This document shows, one piece after another, positions 14,105 to 15,371 of a stretch of DNA of 15,371 bases. Each line of letters opens with the position of its first letter. Position 1 is the first letter of the stretch. The notes beneath the pieces were generated by a model. That model was not told where the DNA came from. It made no database searches and was given only the letters and a program-made list of their open reading frames with translations. This DNA comes from Verrucomicrobiota bacterium (GTDB lineage: Bacteria > Verrucomicrobiota > Verrucomicrobiia > Opitutales > UBA953). The DNA lies in assembly GCA_005798925.1 (NCBI GenBank), contig SYID01000140.1, positions 1 through 15,371 on the forward strand. The letters are read 5' to 3'. A program made the position numbers and the translations under genes.

Positions 14105-14668
14105 ATGGACATCAAGAAAGTCATCGCCGACGGCGCCAACGCCATGAAGAAGGCGGTCGACCATACCTCGCACGAGTTCGCCACGCTGCACACCGGCAAG
14201 GCCTCCCCGGGGATGATCGAGAACGTCCAGGTGCACGTCGAGTCCTACGGCATGACCCAGCGCCTCAAGGACATGGCCGCCATCACCACCCCCGACGCGC
14301 AGACCATCGTGGTCCAGCCGTTCGACAAGGCCGTCATGGATGACATCCGCAAGGCCATCCTGGCCGCCAACCTAGGCATCAACCCCGTCCCGCAGGGCAA
14401 TTTCATGCGCTGCCCGGTCCCGTCGCTCTCCGGCGAACGTCGCCTCGAACTCGCCAAGCGCGCGACCCAGATGGCCGAAGAAGGCAAGGTCCGCGTCCGC
14501 AACGCGCGCCGTGACGCGCTCGAACTCCTGAAGAAGGGCAACAAGGACAAGCTCGTCACCGACGACGAGCTGAAGCGCTCCGAGAAGGAGATCCAGACGC
14601 ACACCGACAAGTTCACGGCCGACATCGAGAAGAACCTGAAGGCCAAGGAAGCCGACCTGAAGGGCTAA
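14105..14668 (+). CDS. frr: Ribosome recycling factor
   Basis: With EF-G it splits post-termination ribosomes into subunits. The 187 residues match the normal RRF size and its two-domain plan, a long three-helix bundle plus a small beta domain (about 30-105). Family blocks seen are LHTGKASPGMIENVQV (RTGRAS-type, with His for the usual Arg), SYGMTQRLKDMAAITTPDAQTI, QPFDKAVMDDIRKAI, LGINPVPQGNFMRCPVPSL, and the C-terminal VRVRNARRDALELLKK, whose Arg-Arg contacts rRNA in known RRFs. It ends in KEADLKG. No Shine-Dalgarno is present; the 15 bases before the ATG (ACCCTCCCCCACCCT) are almost all pyrimidine. Probably co-transcribed with pyrH and, 22 bases downstream, sucC. Confidence 0.97.
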   Translation: MDIKKVIADGANAMKKAVDHTSHEFATLHTGKASPGMIENVQVHVESYGMTQRLKDMAAITTPDAQTIVVQPFDKAVMDDIRKAILAANLGINPVPQGNFMRCPVPSLSGERRLELAKRATQMAEEGKVRVRNARRDALELLKKGNKDKLVTDDELKRSEKEIQTHTDKFTADIEKNLKAKEADLKG

Positions 14669-14690
14669 CCGCCGGCCGCCGTCCCCATCC

Positions 14691-15371
14691 ATGAACATTC
14701 ACGAATACCAAGCCAAGGAACTGTTCGCGCAGTTCGGCGTCGCCGTGCCCAAGGGCGTGGCGGTCAGATCCGCCGCCGAATTCGACGGCGCCCTCGCCAA
14801 GATCGACACCGCCGGAGGGATCATGGTGAAGTCCCAGATCCACGCCGGCGGCCGCGGCAAAGGTACCTTCACCGACGGCTTCAAGGGCGGCGTGAAGTTC
14901 TCTCCGACGAAGGAGAAGGCCCTCGAGAACGCGAAGGCGATGCTCGGCAACACCCTCGTGACCGCCCAGACGGGCGATGCGGGCCGCAAGGTCCAGACGA
15001 TCTACTTCACCGAAGCCGCCAACCTGGGCAAGCGCCCTGACGGCCGCGACGACGAGTACTACCTCGCCATCCTCCTCGACCGCGCGACGTCCTTCCCAGT
15101 CATCGTCGCCTCAACCGAAGGCGGCATGGAAATCGAACACGTCGCCCACCGCACCCCGGAGAAGATCTTCAAGGTGCAGGTCGACCCAGCCGTCGGCCTC
15201 CAGGCCTTCCAGGCTCGCCAGATCGCCTTCTCGCTCGGTTTCTCGGGCGACCTCTTCAAGCAGTGCGTCACGCTGGTGACGAAGCTCTACCAGTTCTACT
15301 GGGAGAAGGATTGCGCGATGGTCGAAGTGAACCCGCTCCTGGTCACGAAGGAAGGCAAGCTCCTCGCCCCC
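14691..15371 (+). CDS. sucC: Succinyl-CoA synthetase (ADP-forming) beta subunit, 3'-truncated
   Basis: Beta subunit of the TCA-cycle enzyme that interconverts succinyl-CoA and succinate with nucleotide phosphorylation; it works with SucD, which would be expected downstream. Only the first 227 codons are in the window and the frame is open at the right edge. The start MNIHEYQAKELFAQFGV is the family N-terminus. VKSQIHAGGRGKG (about 46-58) is the ATP-grasp nucleotide-binding block. ASTEGGMEIEHVA and the metal-site region CAMVEVNPLLVT near the edge also match. Bases before the ATG are CCGTCCCCATCC, again with no Shine-Dalgarno. It may be read from the pyrH-frr transcript, since there is no terminator in the 22-base gap. 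Confidence 0.96.
   Translation, partial: MNIHEYQAKELFAQFGVAVPKGVAVRSAAEFDGALAKIDTAGGIMVKSQIHAGGRGKGTFTDGFKGGVKFSPTKEKALENAKAMLGNTLVTAQTGDAGRKVQTIYFTEAANLGKRPDGRDDEYYLAILLDRATSFPVIVASTEGGMEIEHVAHRTPEKIFKVQVDPAVGLQAFQARQIAFSLGFSGDLFKQCVTLVTKLYQFYWEKDCAMVEVNPLLVTKEGKLLAP

Overview
This is a GC-rich (roughly two-thirds G+C by eye), densely packed chromosomal segment of a Gram-negative-type bacterium. I infer Verrucomicrobiota, probably the Opitutae side. The reasons are protein flavour (EF-P with an unusual tip loop, a plant/cyanobacteria-like GlgC, large secreted helical proteins with no recognised family), the near absence of Shine-Dalgarno sequences, and the efp / tRNA-Gln / pyrH-frr-sucC housekeeping block. 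No rRNA or marker protein fixes the lineage, so this is inference. No insertion sequence, phage gene, CRISPR array or other sign of recent transfer was seen. No stretch longer than 300 bases lacks a gene; the largest gap (13102-13337) holds a terminator, a tRNA and probable promoters.

Left part (1-4297, plus strand): the C-terminal two thirds of a class IV (branched-chain amino acid type) aminotransferase, then two overlapping genes for ABC half-exporters. Their motif defects are complementary, as in heterodimeric exporters with one degenerate ATP site. Middle (4302-7538): a minus-strand pair, glgC (ADP-glucose synthesis for glycogen) translationally coupled to a multi-pass membrane protein of unknown function. 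It diverges from a plus-strand WalJ/YycJ-type metallo-beta-lactamase-fold hydrolase.

Envelope-like block (7542-12423): on the minus strand lie an ABCG-type fused ATPase-permease, a small N-terminally anchored protein and a 639-residue secreted alpha-helical protein. Diverging from the ABC gene on the plus strand is a 229-residue secreted protein with an alanine-rich segment. None of the three non-ABC proteins is a family I can name.

Right part (12538-15371): efp (translation elongation factor P) with a strong terminator, a minus-strand tRNA-Gln(UUG), then pyrH (UMP kinase), frr (ribosome recycling factor) and the first 227 codons of sucC (succinyl-CoA synthetase beta). This is a translation and central-metabolism cluster.

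No wholly new multi-gene system is evident. The most notable points are the EF-P whose modifiable tip residue is Asn in a Pro-Pro-Asn-Asn loop, both ABC signature motifs deviating in the exporter pair, pyrimidine-rich tracts in place of Shine-Dalgarno sites before several starts, and the uncharacterised secreted/anchored protein block.
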